In this document: one piece after another, positions 8,356 through 16,931 of the stretch
How the letters are laid out: every line of letters starts with the position of its first letter
Numbering within the stretch: the stretch's first letter is position 1
NCBI GenBank assembly: GCA_030446525.1
Contig: JAUJNC010000064.1
Location: forward strand, 1 to 23,345
Direction of reading: 5' to 3'
DNA from: Armatimonadaceae bacterium
GTDB taxonomy: Bacteria > Armatimonadota > Armatimonadia > Armatimonadales > Armatimonadaceae
DNA length: 23,345 nucleotides
Translations under genes and position numbers: made by a program
Notes under the pieces: generated by a model
Told to the model about the DNA's origin: nothing
What the model saw: the letters and a program-made list of their open reading frames with translations, nothing else
Databases searched by the model: none

Positions 8356-9378
8356 TCAGGGCTTCGGGGTAGGCGCCTCGTTCAGCTTGTCCAGCAGCGT
8401 CTTGGACGTGTCGCTGATCTCCTGCACGTTGCGCAGGGTCTGTGCGACATCCTTCTGGACCGCAGGGTTGCCTGCGAATTTCTGCGTGGTCGTGGCGAGC
8501 GCATTCAGCTTGCCCGTAAGCTCCTTCATGTTGTCCGTGCTCGCCTTGAAGCTGGCCAGGGTGTCGGCGAAGCTTTTCGCGAGCTGCCCTTTGGCCAGCA
8601 AGCCCCCGCTCCCCGTCGTCAGTCGGGAGGCCGCCGCCGTCATCTTCCGGGCGTCGGCGGTCACCGCCGTCATGTTCGAGAGCGCGGCCAGCGAGCGGGG
8701 CCGGGCCTGCCCGACCAGGGCGCTTAACTCCTCGGTCATCTCCCGGCTGTTCGCGGACACCGCGCTCAGGCTGGCGGCGGTCTGGCGCACGTCCCTTTGC
8801 AGGCGTTCGTCCGCCATCAGAGTGCCGGCGCTGTGGGCCATCCGGGTGGTCTCGTTCAGGAGGCGGTCGGTTTTCGCCACGGTCTGCTCCATCTGTCGGA
8901 GCAGGCCGGCCGCCTGCTCGAGGGAGGACAGGGGATCGACCCGGACCTCGCCGACCAGGCCCGTCGTGCGCGGCGGGATGGTCCCGGCGGTCTGCCCGGC
9001 ATCGCCGGGTGGAACCACCTGGACGCCGCCGGGCAGGGTGAGCATCGCCGGCGTGATGAGGAAGCGGGAGCCGCGCGGGATCTTGTACCTATCCCGGATC
9101 TTCAGCGGGAGATAAACCTCCCGCCCGCTCAGCGCCGGTCGGGCGACGGAGCCGATGCGTACGCCTTTGAGCGTCACCGGAGCGCCCGCGTCCAGACCCA
9201 ATGCGTCCGGGCAGCGCACCGTCAGCGCATAGGTGCGGGCAAAATAATCGTTCCTGGCGAGATAGAAACCCGCGGCGGCCAGCATCCCGGCGATGAGCAG
9301 CGTCAGCAGCACCGCCGCCAGCGTTAGCACCAGCCGGGTCAGCCCGCTGGTTCCCCGTGTCTGTTCGGAATCCGTCAT
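8356..9378 (-). CDS. MlaD/MCE-family lipid-transport protein
   Basis: This is a 340-residue protein with one N-terminal membrane helix (about residues 14-40). One MCE domain (about 45-125) follows, with the GLDAGAPVTLKGVRIGSVAR signature. A long helical, coiled-coil-forming C-terminus extends from about residue 140 to the end (SSLEQAAGLLRQMEQTVAKT onward, rich in Ser/Thr/Ala/Leu). MCE proteins form hexamers that bind phospholipid in the periplasm and usually work with an MlaE permease and MlaF ATPase. Neither is adjacent here, so the partners must be elsewhere. The start ATG 9378 is backed by a GAAGGAAGG purine run. The product probably maintains outer-membrane lipid asymmetry, consistent with the Lpt genes nearby. 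Confidence 0.85.
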   Translation of the reverse strand: MTDSEQTRGTSGLTRLVLTLAAVLLTLLIAGMLAAAGFYLARNDYFARTYALTVRCPDALGLDAGAPVTLKGVRIGSVARPALSGREVYLPLKIRDRYKIPRGSRFLITPAMLTLPGGVQVVPPGDAGQTAGTIPPRTTGLVGEVRVDPLSSLEQAAGLLRQMEQTVAKTDRLLNETTRMAHSAGTLMADERLQRDVRQTAASLSAVSANSREMTEELSALVGQARPRSLAALSNMTAVTADARKMTAAASRLTTGSGGLLAKGQLAKSFADTLASFKASTDNMKELTGKLNALATTTQKFAGNPAVQKDVAQTLRNVQEISDTSKTLLDKLNEAPTPKP

Positions 9379-9595
9379 CCTGCCCTTCCTTCGGCCCGGC
9401 GGCCCGTGGCAGCCAATGACAGGCCATCGGGCCGACGGGGTCTACATGCCGCTATGCCATGCGCCCTGGTCGGGATGATGTGCATCGTCGTCGCTCCTCT
9501 TCTTTGTTCGTCCGTAGACACGGGGGAAGTTACCCTGCGGCAGCAACAGGCGAAACAAAAAACGAATGGAATCTGTAGATAGATACAACGAGGGG

Positions 9596-9622
9596 ATCAT
9601 AACCACCGGGATTGTATGACAA
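9596..9622 (-). promoter_or_regulatory. Candidate promoter for the mlaD-like gene
   Basis: On the minus strand TTGTCA (9622-9617) and TATGAT (9601-9596) are separated by 15 bp, slightly short of the usual 17. The element would give a leader of about 210 nt before the mlaD-like start. The surrounding 9379-9672 stretch has no gene. Its AT-rich core (about 9540-9620) contrasts with the flanks and is the likely regulatory zone. Confidence 0.25.
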
Positions 9623-9645
9623 GGCTTTACGCCCGAACCCGGACT

Positions 9646-9666
9646 GCCCGTGTGCCGCTCACGGGC
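9646..9666 (-). terminator. Hairpin after the fhs-DUF72 operon
   Basis: GCCCGTG (9646-9652) and CACGGGC (9660-9666) form a perfect 7-bp stem with a 7-nt loop. It lies just beyond the stop codon of the DUF72 gene (9673). No U-tract follows on the minus strand, so it may be a factor-dependent or weak terminator. Confidence 0.35.
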
Positions 9667-9672
9667 GAGGCG

Positions 9673-10401
9673 TCAGGCGCCCAGCAGCCACCGGAGCGTG
9701 TCGGCATTCCGGACCGCGTTGCCGCCGCCGTCGTTGTTGAAATAGACGAAGACGTCGCGGCCCATCGCGTCCCATTCGCGGACGCGGTCCGCCCACCAGC
9801 GCAGGTCGTCGTCGGGGTAGGAGCCGGCGTACAGGTGGTGGCGGTCGGGGCCGTGCAGGCGCGCGTACACGAACGGCGCCGTCGCCCGCAGCACGCACGG
9901 CAGGTGCGCCCCGCTCATCACGCAGTAGGCGGCGCCGCTCTGCTCCAGAAGCGCCCACACCTCCTCCCGGTGCCAGCTCGGGTGCCGGAACTCCACGGCC
10001 ACCTTCAGCCACGGCGGCACCTGACGCAGGAAGTATTGGAGGCGCGCCTGATCGTGGGGGAACTGCGGCGGCAGCTGCACGAGCAGCACGCCCCGCTTGC
10101 GGCCCAGATGGCGCAGGCCCGGGCACATCCGCGCCAGCCAGCCTTCCGGCGCATACAGGCGCCTGCCGTGGGTAAGGCCGCGCGGCGCCTTCACGGTCAT
10201 AAGAAACCCGTCCGGCAGGCGTTGGTGCCAGCGGGCGAACGTGGCGTCCGCGGGCCAGCGGTAGTAGGTGCTGTTCACCTCGACGGTCTGGTAACGCCCC
10301 AGGTAGTGGTCGAGCCGGCCCCCCGCGGGCGTGCCGTGCGGGTAGAGCACCCCCTGCCAGTGGTCATAGCTCCAGCCCGACGTGCCGACGTGGATCGCCA
10401 T
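9673..10401 (-). CDS. DUF72 family protein (YecE-like TIM barrel)
   Basis: This is a 242-residue protein with the DUF72 signatures: an N-terminal HVGTSGWSYDHWQGVLYP, VEVNSTYYRWP, FLMTVKAPRGLTH, LLVQLPPQF, VAVEFRHPSW, YARLHGP and DVFVYFNNDGGGNAVRNA. The fold is a TIM barrel; the biochemical role is not established. It follows fhs on the same strand after 22 bp, so the two are probably one operon. Only a weak AGG precedes its start codon. Confidence 0.9.
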   Translation of the reverse strand: MAIHVGTSGWSYDHWQGVLYPHGTPAGGRLDHYLGRYQTVEVNSTYYRWPADATFARWHQRLPDGFLMTVKAPRGLTHGRRLYAPEGWLARMCPGLRHLGRKRGVLLVQLPPQFPHDQARLQYFLRQVPPWLKVAVEFRHPSWHREEVWALLEQSGAAYCVMSGAHLPCVLRATAPFVYARLHGPDRHHLYAGSYPDDDLRWWADRVREWDAMGRDVFVYFNNDGGGNAVRNADTLRWLLGA

Positions 10402-10423
10402 GGGAACCTGTGCGGGGTGCGGG

Positions 10424-12091
10424 CTAAAACAATCCGGTCACCGTGCGGTCCGCCCCGAGGTCGATGTCAAAGGCGGCCGGGTGGCGCGGGAGGCCCGGCA
10501 TGGTCAGCAGCGTGCCGGCGTAGGCGACGATGAAGCCCGCGCCCGCCGAGAGCTTGACGTCGCGGATGGTGAGCGTGTGGCCGGCGGGGGCGCCCCGGAG
10601 GTCCGGGCTGTCGGAGAACGAGTACTGGGTCTTGGCGATGCAGACCGGCAGGTGGTTGTAGCCATGCCTGCGCAGCCACGACAGGCGCGCGGCCGCGGCC
10701 GGCAGGAAGTCCACGCGCTCGGCGCGGTAGATCTCCCGGGCGACGGTTTCGATCTTCTGGCGCGGGCTGCTCTTGTCCGGGTAGAGCGGGCGGAACGCGC
10801 CGGGTGTTTCGAGCGTGCGCAGCACCTGGCGCGCCAGATCTTCCGTGCCCGCGCCGCCCGCGCCCCAAACATCGGCAAGGGCGACGGGCAGGTTCTGCCC
10901 GGCGCACAGGCGGCGCAGGGCATCGATTTCGGCCCCGGTATCGGTCGCGAACCGGTTGATGGCGACCACCACCGGGACGCCGAACTTGTGCAGGTTCTCG
11001 GCGTGCCTGGCCAGGTTGGCGAACCCGGCCTCGACGGCCGCTGCGTTCTCCTCCCGCAGGTCCGCGAGGGCGACGCCGCCGTGCATCTTCAGGGCCCGCA
11101 GCGTGGCGACCAGGACCACGGCGTCCGGGGCGAGGCCGGCGCTGCGCATCTTGATGTCGAGGAACTTCTCCGCCCCCAGGTCGGCCCCGAACCCCGCCTC
11201 GGTCACGCAGACGTCCCCGAGCTTGAGCGCCAGGCGCGTGGCGAGGACGGAGTTGCAGCCGTGGGCGATGTTGGCGAAGGGACCGCCGTGTACCAGGGCG
11301 GGCGTGCCTTCCAGCGTCTGCACCAGGTTGGGCTTGAGCGCATCTTTGAGCAGCACGGCCATCGCGCCGGTCGCCTGGAGCTGTCCCGCCGTGACCGGCT
11401 CGTTGCCCGCGTTCGTGCCGACCACGATGCGCGCCAGACGCGCCTTCAGATCGTCCACCGATTCGGCCAGGCACAAAATCGCCATGACCTCCGAAGCCGC
11501 GGTGATCTCGAAGCCGGTTTCGCGCGGGACGCCCTCGCTTTTCCCGCCCAGGCCGGTCACGATGTCGCGCAGGGCGCGGTCGTTCATGTCCAGGCAGCGC
11601 TTCCAGGTGACGGTGCGCGGCTCAATGCCGAGCGCGTTGCCGAACTGGAGGTGGTTGTCGAGCAGGGCGGCCAGCAGGTTGTTCGCCGACGTGATGGCGT
11701 GCAGGTCGCCGTTGAAGTGCAGGTTGATGTCCTCCATCGGGAGGACCTGCGAGTGCCCGCCGCCGGTCGCGCCGCCCTTCTGGCCGAAGACCGGCCCCAG
11801 CGACGGCTCGCGCAGCGCGGCGACCGTGCGCGTCCCCACCCGGTTCAGCCCCTGCGCCAGCCCGATGGTAACGGTCGTCTTGCCCTCCCCGGCGGGCGTG
11901 GGCGTGATCGCGGCTACCAGCACCAGCTTTCCGTTGGGCCTGTCCCGCAGTCGGTGGAGCACGTCGAGGCTGATCTTGGCTTTCAGCTTCCCGTAGAGCT
12001 CGACCTCGTCGGGCAGGAGCCCGAGCTGGTCGCCGATCTCGGCGATGGGGCGCGGCTTCGCGGCGTGGGCGATCTCAAGGTCTGTCGGCAT
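10424..12091 (-). CDS. fhs: Formate-tetrahydrofolate ligase
   Basis: This 555-residue protein has the full family length. It makes 10-formyl-tetrahydrofolate from formate, THF and ATP in the cytoplasm, feeding one-carbon metabolism. Visible motifs are the ATP-binding loop TPTPAGEGKTTVTIGLAQGL, the signature GPVFGQKGGATGGGHSQVLP with MEDINLH following, VATLRALKMHGG, and NRFATDTGAEID. The frame is open to 12172, but ATG 12091 gives the conserved N-terminus (MPTDLEIAHAAKPRPIAEI). A -10-like TACAAT sits only 6 bp upstream of this ATG and there is no Shine-Dalgarno, which suggests a leaderless transcript. It is followed by the DUF72 gene. No other Wood-Ljungdahl genes are in the window, so a housekeeping folate role is the simplest reading. 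Confidence 0.97.
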   Translation of the reverse strand: MPTDLEIAHAAKPRPIAEIGDQLGLLPDEVELYGKLKAKISLDVLHRLRDRPNGKLVLVAAITPTPAGEGKTTVTIGLAQGLNRVGTRTVAALREPSLGPVFGQKGGATGGGHSQVLPMEDINLHFNGDLHAITSANNLLAALLDNHLQFGNALGIEPRTVTWKRCLDMNDRALRDIVTGLGGKSEGVPRETGFEITAASEVMAILCLAESVDDLKARLARIVVGTNAGNEPVTAGQLQATGAMAVLLKDALKPNLVQTLEGTPALVHGGPFANIAHGCNSVLATRLALKLGDVCVTEAGFGADLGAEKFLDIKMRSAGLAPDAVVLVATLRALKMHGGVALADLREENAAAVEAGFANLARHAENLHKFGVPVVVAINRFATDTGAEIDALRRLCAGQNLPVALADVWGAGGAGTEDLARQVLRTLETPGAFRPLYPDKSSPRQKIETVAREIYRAERVDFLPAAAARLSWLRRHGYNHLPVCIAKTQYSFSDSPDLRGAPAGHTLTIRDVKLSAGAGFIVAYAGTLLTMPGLPRHPAAFDIDLGADRTVTGLF

Positions 12092-12127
12092 GGGCAGATT
12101 GTAGCACGTCAGCGGCGCCCGCGGCAA
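12091..12127 (-). promoter_or_regulatory. Candidate fhs promoter giving a leaderless mRNA
   Basis: On the minus strand TTGCCG (12127-12122), an 18-bp spacer and TACAAT (12103-12098) match a sigma-70-type promoter. Transcription would start about 7 bp downstream, at or next to the A of ATG 12091. No ribosome-binding site fits in the 6 bp between. This TANNNT-to-ATG spacing is the known arrangement of leaderless genes in Deinococcus and some other phyla. Confidence 0.5.
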
Positions 12128-12300
12128 GGGCGATCGGGCGGGCGCGACAAAATCCCCGCCAGGAACAAACACCGGCTTTTCCCGCGTAGCTCTGGTAGAC
12201 CCGTTTGGAAACCCCCCGCGCGATCAGCCCGCTGTCCCGCCGGATGACGGAGCCAGAAGCGCGGCTGCTGCGTCCCCATCCAGCAGCGAAGGAGAACAGG

Positions 12301-13063
12301 ATGCGACCTCAGCCGAACCGCCCCTGGGCGACGCGCGGCGATTCACAGGCGGATTTACCCTTACCCGGCTGGGCAATGGCGGCAGCGCTGATCGCCCTCG
12401 CCGCCGTCGGCTTCTTGATCTGGAACCGGGCCACGTCGGGCGCGAACCCCGCGCCTGCGCCGGGGTTCCGGCTGCTCGTGGACTGCGACATCTCGGGCAG
12501 CATGGGCGCGGAGGAGAAGCGGGCGAACCTGGGCGCCGTCGAGGCGACCTTCTCCCGCGTCTTGCCGCCCGATTCCCAGCTGACGTTCTGGGCGTTCGGG
12601 CAGGAGGCCTGGGAACTCTACCAGGGCAAACCCCTGGTCGTGCGTGAGCTGTGGCCCCTGCTGGACCGGATCCAGCGGTCCCGGACGTCGCGGCCGGGGA
12701 CCAGCCCGGCCGAGGTGCTGAGCCGCAATCTGGAGGCGGCAAAACAGGCCGGGGAGCGGGGCGAAGGTGTGGCGATCATGCTCCTCTGGGATGGCGAGGA
12801 CACCGATCCGGCGGCCACGCGGCGGGCGGTCAAAGAGCTGGCCGAACCTGCCCCACCTGGCGGCGGTCTGGGTCGCCGGCCTGCCGGCGGACCCCGGCTC
12901 CGGCGTCGACGCCCGGGGCCAGGCGCGGCAAGCGTTCGCGGCGCTCGACGACCGGCTGATCTGCAGCGGCCCGTTCGACACCCAGGCCGGTCTGGACCGG
13001 TTCCGAGAGCGGCTTCAAAGCCGGCAGCCCCGAGTAACAGAAAGCGGCAGTAAAGGAGAATAA
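12301..13063 (+). CDS. Membrane-anchored VWA domain protein, first gene of VWA operon (one frameshift)
   Basis: The corrected protein has about 253 residues. One membrane helix lies at about residues 25-41. A von Willebrand factor A domain follows, with MIDAS motif D63-I-S-G-S67 (LLVDCDISGSMG), LTFWAFGQEAWELY, the Thr-containing TSRPGTSPAEVL, and LLWDGEDTDP. VWA domains bind protein partners through a metal ion. AAGGAG at 12289-12294 fixes ATG 12301. The frame breaks at 12847-12848, where one extra C precedes a CTG. Removing it joins VKELAE to LPHLAAVWVAGLPADPGSG and runs to TAA 13061-13063. Without correction the frame ends at 13053 with an Arg-rich nonsense tail. The next gene starts 3 bp later. 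The VWA domain should face the periplasm or outside if the helix is N-in. Confidence 0.75.
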
Positions 13064-13066
13064 AGA

Positions 13067-14613
13067 ATGAGCGATCGGGAGCCTCCGATTCAGCAAGGGG
13101 ACGCTGCCGGAGGAGCCGGCGCAGACCCCGGCGGGGGCATCGCCGGCCACGTTCTGGTGGAACGTTCCCAAGGGGACGTGACGTGGCTGGACCCCCCCAT
13201 CCCCCTTGAGGAAGGCCTTCCGGGCGGCGTGCGCCCCGAGGAGCCTGCTGGACGCGCTCGGGAAGGAGCCTGCCCGGCCAGCGGCTGAGCTTCTGGCTGG
13301 CGCTCTGGAAATACCACACGCGTGCGCGCGCCGCCATGGGCGAGTTCCTGGCCCTGGAGCGCGACGCGTCCCGGCAGGCTCGAACGGCTCTGGCAGGCGG
13401 CCGAGCAGAGCCGGCCGCAGATCGAGCAGCGGATCGAGGCGCTGCGGGGGCAGCGGGAAGCGCTGGAGCGGGAGCGGGAAGCGGCCCGGACGGAGTTCGA
13501 ACAGGCGGCGAGCGGGGCCGGCCTGGCCTGCGATCCGGTCCCCGAACGCGTCGAGCGCGCCCTCTACGACAGCGTCCCGACCCCTGGACGAGCCTGGCCG
13601 GCGAGCACGGCCTGGGGCCGGTTACCCACCCCGGAAACCGCGTGGGCCAGTTGCTCCGCGAGCCCGCTGGCCCTGCCCGTCCGGTGGCTCGCGCCGCTCG
13701 CATCGGGGCTGATCCTGGCGCTGACCATGGTGGACCCTGACCGGCCTGCTGTCCCTCGTCGACCTGCAGCGCGCGCGACCGGGCGCGCCGCTCGGCCTGG
13801 CCGGCCTTCTGGGCTTCGTCATCGTCTACCTTCTGGGCAGTTCCTGGTGGGGATGACGTTCCACGGGCTGGCGCGGAGCCTGGAGCAGCGTCGGGAGGGA
13901 TACCCCTGGCTCCGCGGGACGGCGGGGATGGCCGTCTTCGGCCTGGTCGCGGTCGGCATCCTGGGCGCCGCGGAGGTCGCCACCGAAGCGCTGGGCATCC
14001 GGGAGCCTGCACCGCCAGTACCTGGCGGAGGCGCAGCGTCTGGGCAACACCGCGCTCGACGTGCCCCTGATGCCGTTCGGGGTCTACCTGCTCATCGGCA
14101 CCCTGATCTCGGGCCCGTACCTCGCCTACAAAGCGGTCACCGCCTGGAACGACAGCGAGCCTGCGGCACCGGGAAGCGTGGCTGCTGCACCTGCAGAAAA
14201 CCTGGGTGGACGAGCGCCGTGGGAGCGCCCTTCCAGGCGGCGATGGCCGCGCGCCCACCGTCGCCGGCTCGAGCAGGGGCTCGGCCAGATCGACGCGCGT
14301 CCCGACATCCCTGCAGGAGCAGCGGGACCGCGGCCCCGCGGGCTCGATGAGGCCACCAAGCAGCGGCGCGATCGGGCGCGCGAGGCGGCCGTCGCCGAGC
14401 GGAAGCTGCTCGACCTGTTCATCGAGGATCTCATCCGGAACCGCGAGCCGCTCCCGGACGATCCGGCCGAGCAGGGCAGCCCCCGGGCGGCATTTCAGAA
14501 AGTTTGGAGCCCGCGGCGTCCGGCTCCCCCGCGAACACGGCGCCCGCCGCGGGGCACGAATCCGTTCCTCCCGCCAACGGTCAGGCGGTGAGGGGGGGAC
14601 GGGAGCGCCGTGA
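13067..14613 (+). pseudogene. Polytopic coiled-coil membrane protein, second gene of VWA operon (about ten frameshifts)
   Basis: Stitching frames gives a protein of about 510 residues that I do not recognise. It has a soluble N-terminus from ATG 13067 (weak AAGGAG at 13053-13058), then LPGQRLSFWLALWKYHTRAR. A charged coiled coil (about 13375-13515, LERLWQAAEQSRPQIEQRIE onward) follows. Four membrane segments lie at about 13675-13745 (LAPLASGLILALTMVD), 13780-13860 (GLAGLLGFVIVYLLGQFLVG), 13920-13980 and 14072-14135 (PFGVYLLIGTLISGPYLAY). A second coiled coil (about 14165-14440) and a Pro/Ala-rich tail complete it. Inferred indels are at 13206, 13269, 13377, 13584, 13593, 13664, 13736, 13837, 14006, 14160, about 14230, 14310, about 14335 and about 14500. 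Most are one extra base at a leucine CTG/CTC. It sits between two VWA genes and is probably their membrane partner. Confidence 0.55.
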
Positions 14614-15829
14614 GGGCCGATCGCCCCGCGGAGCGCAGGAAGATAGTCCGGCGGCTCGGGCTGCTCGGCGCCGCCGGTTGCCTCGCCGGCGCGCTGCTCG
14701 GGAGCGCGGCGTTTCTGCGGCTGCTCCCGGCGCCGGCGGCGCCACGGCGCGCCGTCTGCCTGGTGATCGACTGCTCCGGCTCGATGCGGCAGGACGGGAA
14801 GCGCGGCGGGCGTCCAGGCCGCGGCCGGGGGAGTTCGTCCGGCGCCAGGATCTGCGCGCCGGCCGGGTCGCGGTGGTGCAGTTCGCCAGCGACGCCAGCG
14901 TGGTCGCGCCCCTCACCAGCGACCTCCCGGCGCTGGAGCGAGCGATCGCGGGGCTGGACCGCTATTCCGGGAGCACGGCCACGGGCCAGGGCCTCCAAAC
15001 GGCGCTGGACGCCCTGCGCGGGCGGGCGCGGCGCGGAGCATTCTCCTGTTCACCGACGGGCGGCCGGACTCCCAGGCGGAGGCCCTGGACGCGGCGCGGG
15101 CGAGCCGGGGCGCGGGGATCCCCCTGGTGGTGGTCGCGACGCGCGACGCCGATATCAGGCACCTGGACGAGCCTCACCGGCAACCCGGCGCTCGTCTTCC
15201 CACCACCGCCGGCCACTTCGCCGAAGCCTTCGAAAGCGGAAAGAGCGCTCGACACACCGCTTCGATGGAGTTGGCGCCCGCGGGCGCCCGCCACGGCTTG
15301 GCCTATCGGCTCCTGCGCAGCGCCGGCTGGACGGCGCTCCTGACTGGGGCTCGCGCTCGCCCTCGTCGCGGCCCAGAACCACTACGGCGGGCGCCCACTC
15401 CTCCCCGGCCATGCCGCCGCCATCGCCGTCGGCAGCCTCCTCGCCGGCACGGCGGCGGGGGCGGTGGGCGAGGGCGTCTGCGCCGTCGCCGCCCGGGCGC
15501 CGACGCTCCTGGTCCGGGGGAGGGTCCTCGCCTGGGTGGTTTTGGGCGCCCTGCTGGGCCGCGGCAGGGCGTTCTTCGTGCCCAACCTCCCCCCCGATCG
15601 CGCCCTCCTGGGCGGGGCGATCGGGGGTGCCCTCGGCGCCGTCGGCTTCCTGGGCGCGGCCAGCGCCTTCGCCGACGTCGCCGGCCGGCTCCTCGGCGCG
15701 GCGTTGTTGGGCTTCCTGATGGGGCTGATGATCGCCCTGGTCGAGTACCTTTGGAGCCGGCCGGCGGTGGGCCTGCAGCGGCTGGTGCTGGGCCAGAGCA
15801 CCGGAATCCGCAGGCTGCGCGTCCGCTAA
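14610..15829 (+). pseudogene. VWA domain protein with C-terminal multi-helix membrane domain, third gene of VWA operon (frameshifted)
   Basis: GTG 14610 overlaps the probable end of the previous gene (GTGA). The corrected product is about 400 residues. An N-terminal helix (about residues 16-38) leads into a VWA domain with MIDAS D54-C-S-G-S58 (CLVIDCSGSMRQDGK), VAVVQFASDASVVAPLTSDL, GSTATGQGLQTALDAL, ILLFTDGRPDS and IPLVVVATRDADIRHLDEL. The C-terminal third (15300-15829) is a Gly/Ala/Leu-rich membrane domain (AVGSLLAGTAAGAVGEGV, WVVLGALLGRG, GGAIGGALGAVGFLGAA, LLGFLMGLMIALVEYLWSRP). Indels are inferred at about 14802, 14827, 15043, 15172, 15197, 15235, 15277 and 15349. The membrane part ends in R-R-L-R-V-R at TAA 15827-15829. 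The role is unknown; the architecture suggests a metal-dependent adhesion or scaffold component in the membrane. Confidence 0.6.
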
Positions 15830-16210
15830 AGGCCTACTTTTGTGGCAAACACCGCAGAGGCGTGTCCTACCGTGGCCGCTGCAGCGGAATAGATAGTCGG
15901 GCCGCTCGCTTGACGAGAGCCAAGTTGGTAGCGAAGCAGGCGAAGGGATGGCTTGTGTCGAACGTTGTCGAGGGGCTCGCCGGTGGCTTGCTCCGCGCAA
16001 GCTCAAGCTCTTCGCGCCCCTGAGTTCAGTCCGTCAGGTGGCACTGCTTATTCGTACGGCTGGTTGCCGGCGTGGTATACCGAGGTCAGAGGGAGTCGGT
16101 ATCTTTATCCGGTTCGGGCTATGGCTACGGTGTCGGGTGATGCCCTGCCCAGCGGCCGAGACCGCGGGTCGTCAAGGGCGCCCAGTCCGCTCCCGTTGCG
16201 CGAGCGCGCC
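15830..16210. other. Gene-free tract beside the broken integrase, possibly with an old attC remnant
   Basis: No convincing gene lies here. A segment at about 15952-16022 shares short blocks with the attC site at 17664-17757: GCTTGTGTCG, GCCGGT-GCTTGCT and CTTCGCGCCC. This may be a decayed attC. CAGTCCGC (16183-16190) and GCGGACTG (16216-16223) form an inverted repeat with a 25-nt loop right at the broken end of the integrase gene. The rest shows nothing I can interpret. Confidence 0.3.
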
Positions 16211-16827
16211 TCAGCGCGGACTGCGGACGCGCCCCGCGGCCAGGTCTCGCTCGAACAGCACCCGCGCCCGCTCCCGTTGCCGCTCGAGCGGGTCGGCCAG
16301 GCTGCGCGGCAGCATCGTCACCCGGTCCTTCTGTCCCTTGCCGTCGCGCACGGTGATCTGGCTCTGTTGGAAATCCACGTCCTTGACGCGCAGGCCACGC
16401 ACTCCATCGGGCGCAGCCCCGCACCCTACAGGAGGCTGGCCATCCGGTGCGGCGTGCCTTCCCGCTGGGCGAGCAGCGCCGTGACCTCGGCGCGGGTGAA
16501 GGCGACGGGCAGGCGCTGGGGGCGCTTTGCCCGCTCGATGTTCTCCAGGCTGCCGGGGGGTAGGTCCACCTGAAGCACATCGCGGTAGAGCAACACCAGG
16601 GCATGCAGGGCCACGTTCTGCGTCGAGGCGGCCACCTGCCCTTCCACGGCCAGGTGCGAGAGGTAGGCGCGTATCTGGGCAGGCCCCCGCAGGCTCGGGT
16701 GCCGCTCGCCGTGAAACAGGAGGGACTGCTGGATGCGTTGCAGGTAGACCTCCTCGGTGCGGATGCTCCTGTGTCTGCGGCGGAGGATTTCGCGCGCCTG
16801 CTCTTGAATCTGAGCGACGGGATACAT
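16211..16827 (-). pseudogene. Integron integrase (intI), broken and C-terminally truncated
   Basis: The N-terminal SAM-like DNA-binding domain is intact: REILRRRHRSIRTEEVYLQR, LLFHGERHPS, YLSHLAVEGQVAASTQN, then ALHALVLLYRDVLQVDLP and RAKRPQRLPVAFTRAEV. This closely resembles chromosomal IntI proteins rather than ordinary XerC/D. After MASLL a TAG (16426-16428) replaces the expected Tyr of LLYGxGLRxMEC. A one-base loss then shifts frame, and RVKDVDFQQSQITVRDGKGQ continues to LFERDLAAG. The catalytic C-terminus (H-x-x-R and the Tyr nucleophile) is missing, so no recombinase can be made. AAGGAG precedes ATG 16827. Divergent orientation to the cassettes at 17007 onward is exactly the integron layout. 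Confidence 0.8.
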
Positions 16828-16931
16828 GTGCTCTCCTTGGGGGGCTTTTCTCCAGCGGAGATTGTACCCAGCGGCGCGGTAAAGCGCGCGTCTGGCCGGC
16901 AGAAACCCGCACAACTGTGGTAGAAAAACAG

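Noticed and set aside
10382..12247. 621-residue plus-strand ORF opposite fhs
   Set aside because: It is the complement of a full-length, clearly conserved fhs and has no recognisable motifs.
13322..14350. 342-residue ORF taken as a complete gene
   Set aside because: Only parts of it are protein-like. The membrane and coiled-coil segments continue in other frames, so it is one piece of the broken middle gene of the VWA operon.
2930..15355. Programmed +1 frameshifting at CCT-G as an explanation for the many frame breaks
   Set aside because: More than ten slips in one 500-residue protein would leave almost no full-length product. Losses as well as gains of bases occur, and the same genes show ordinary homopolymer errors.
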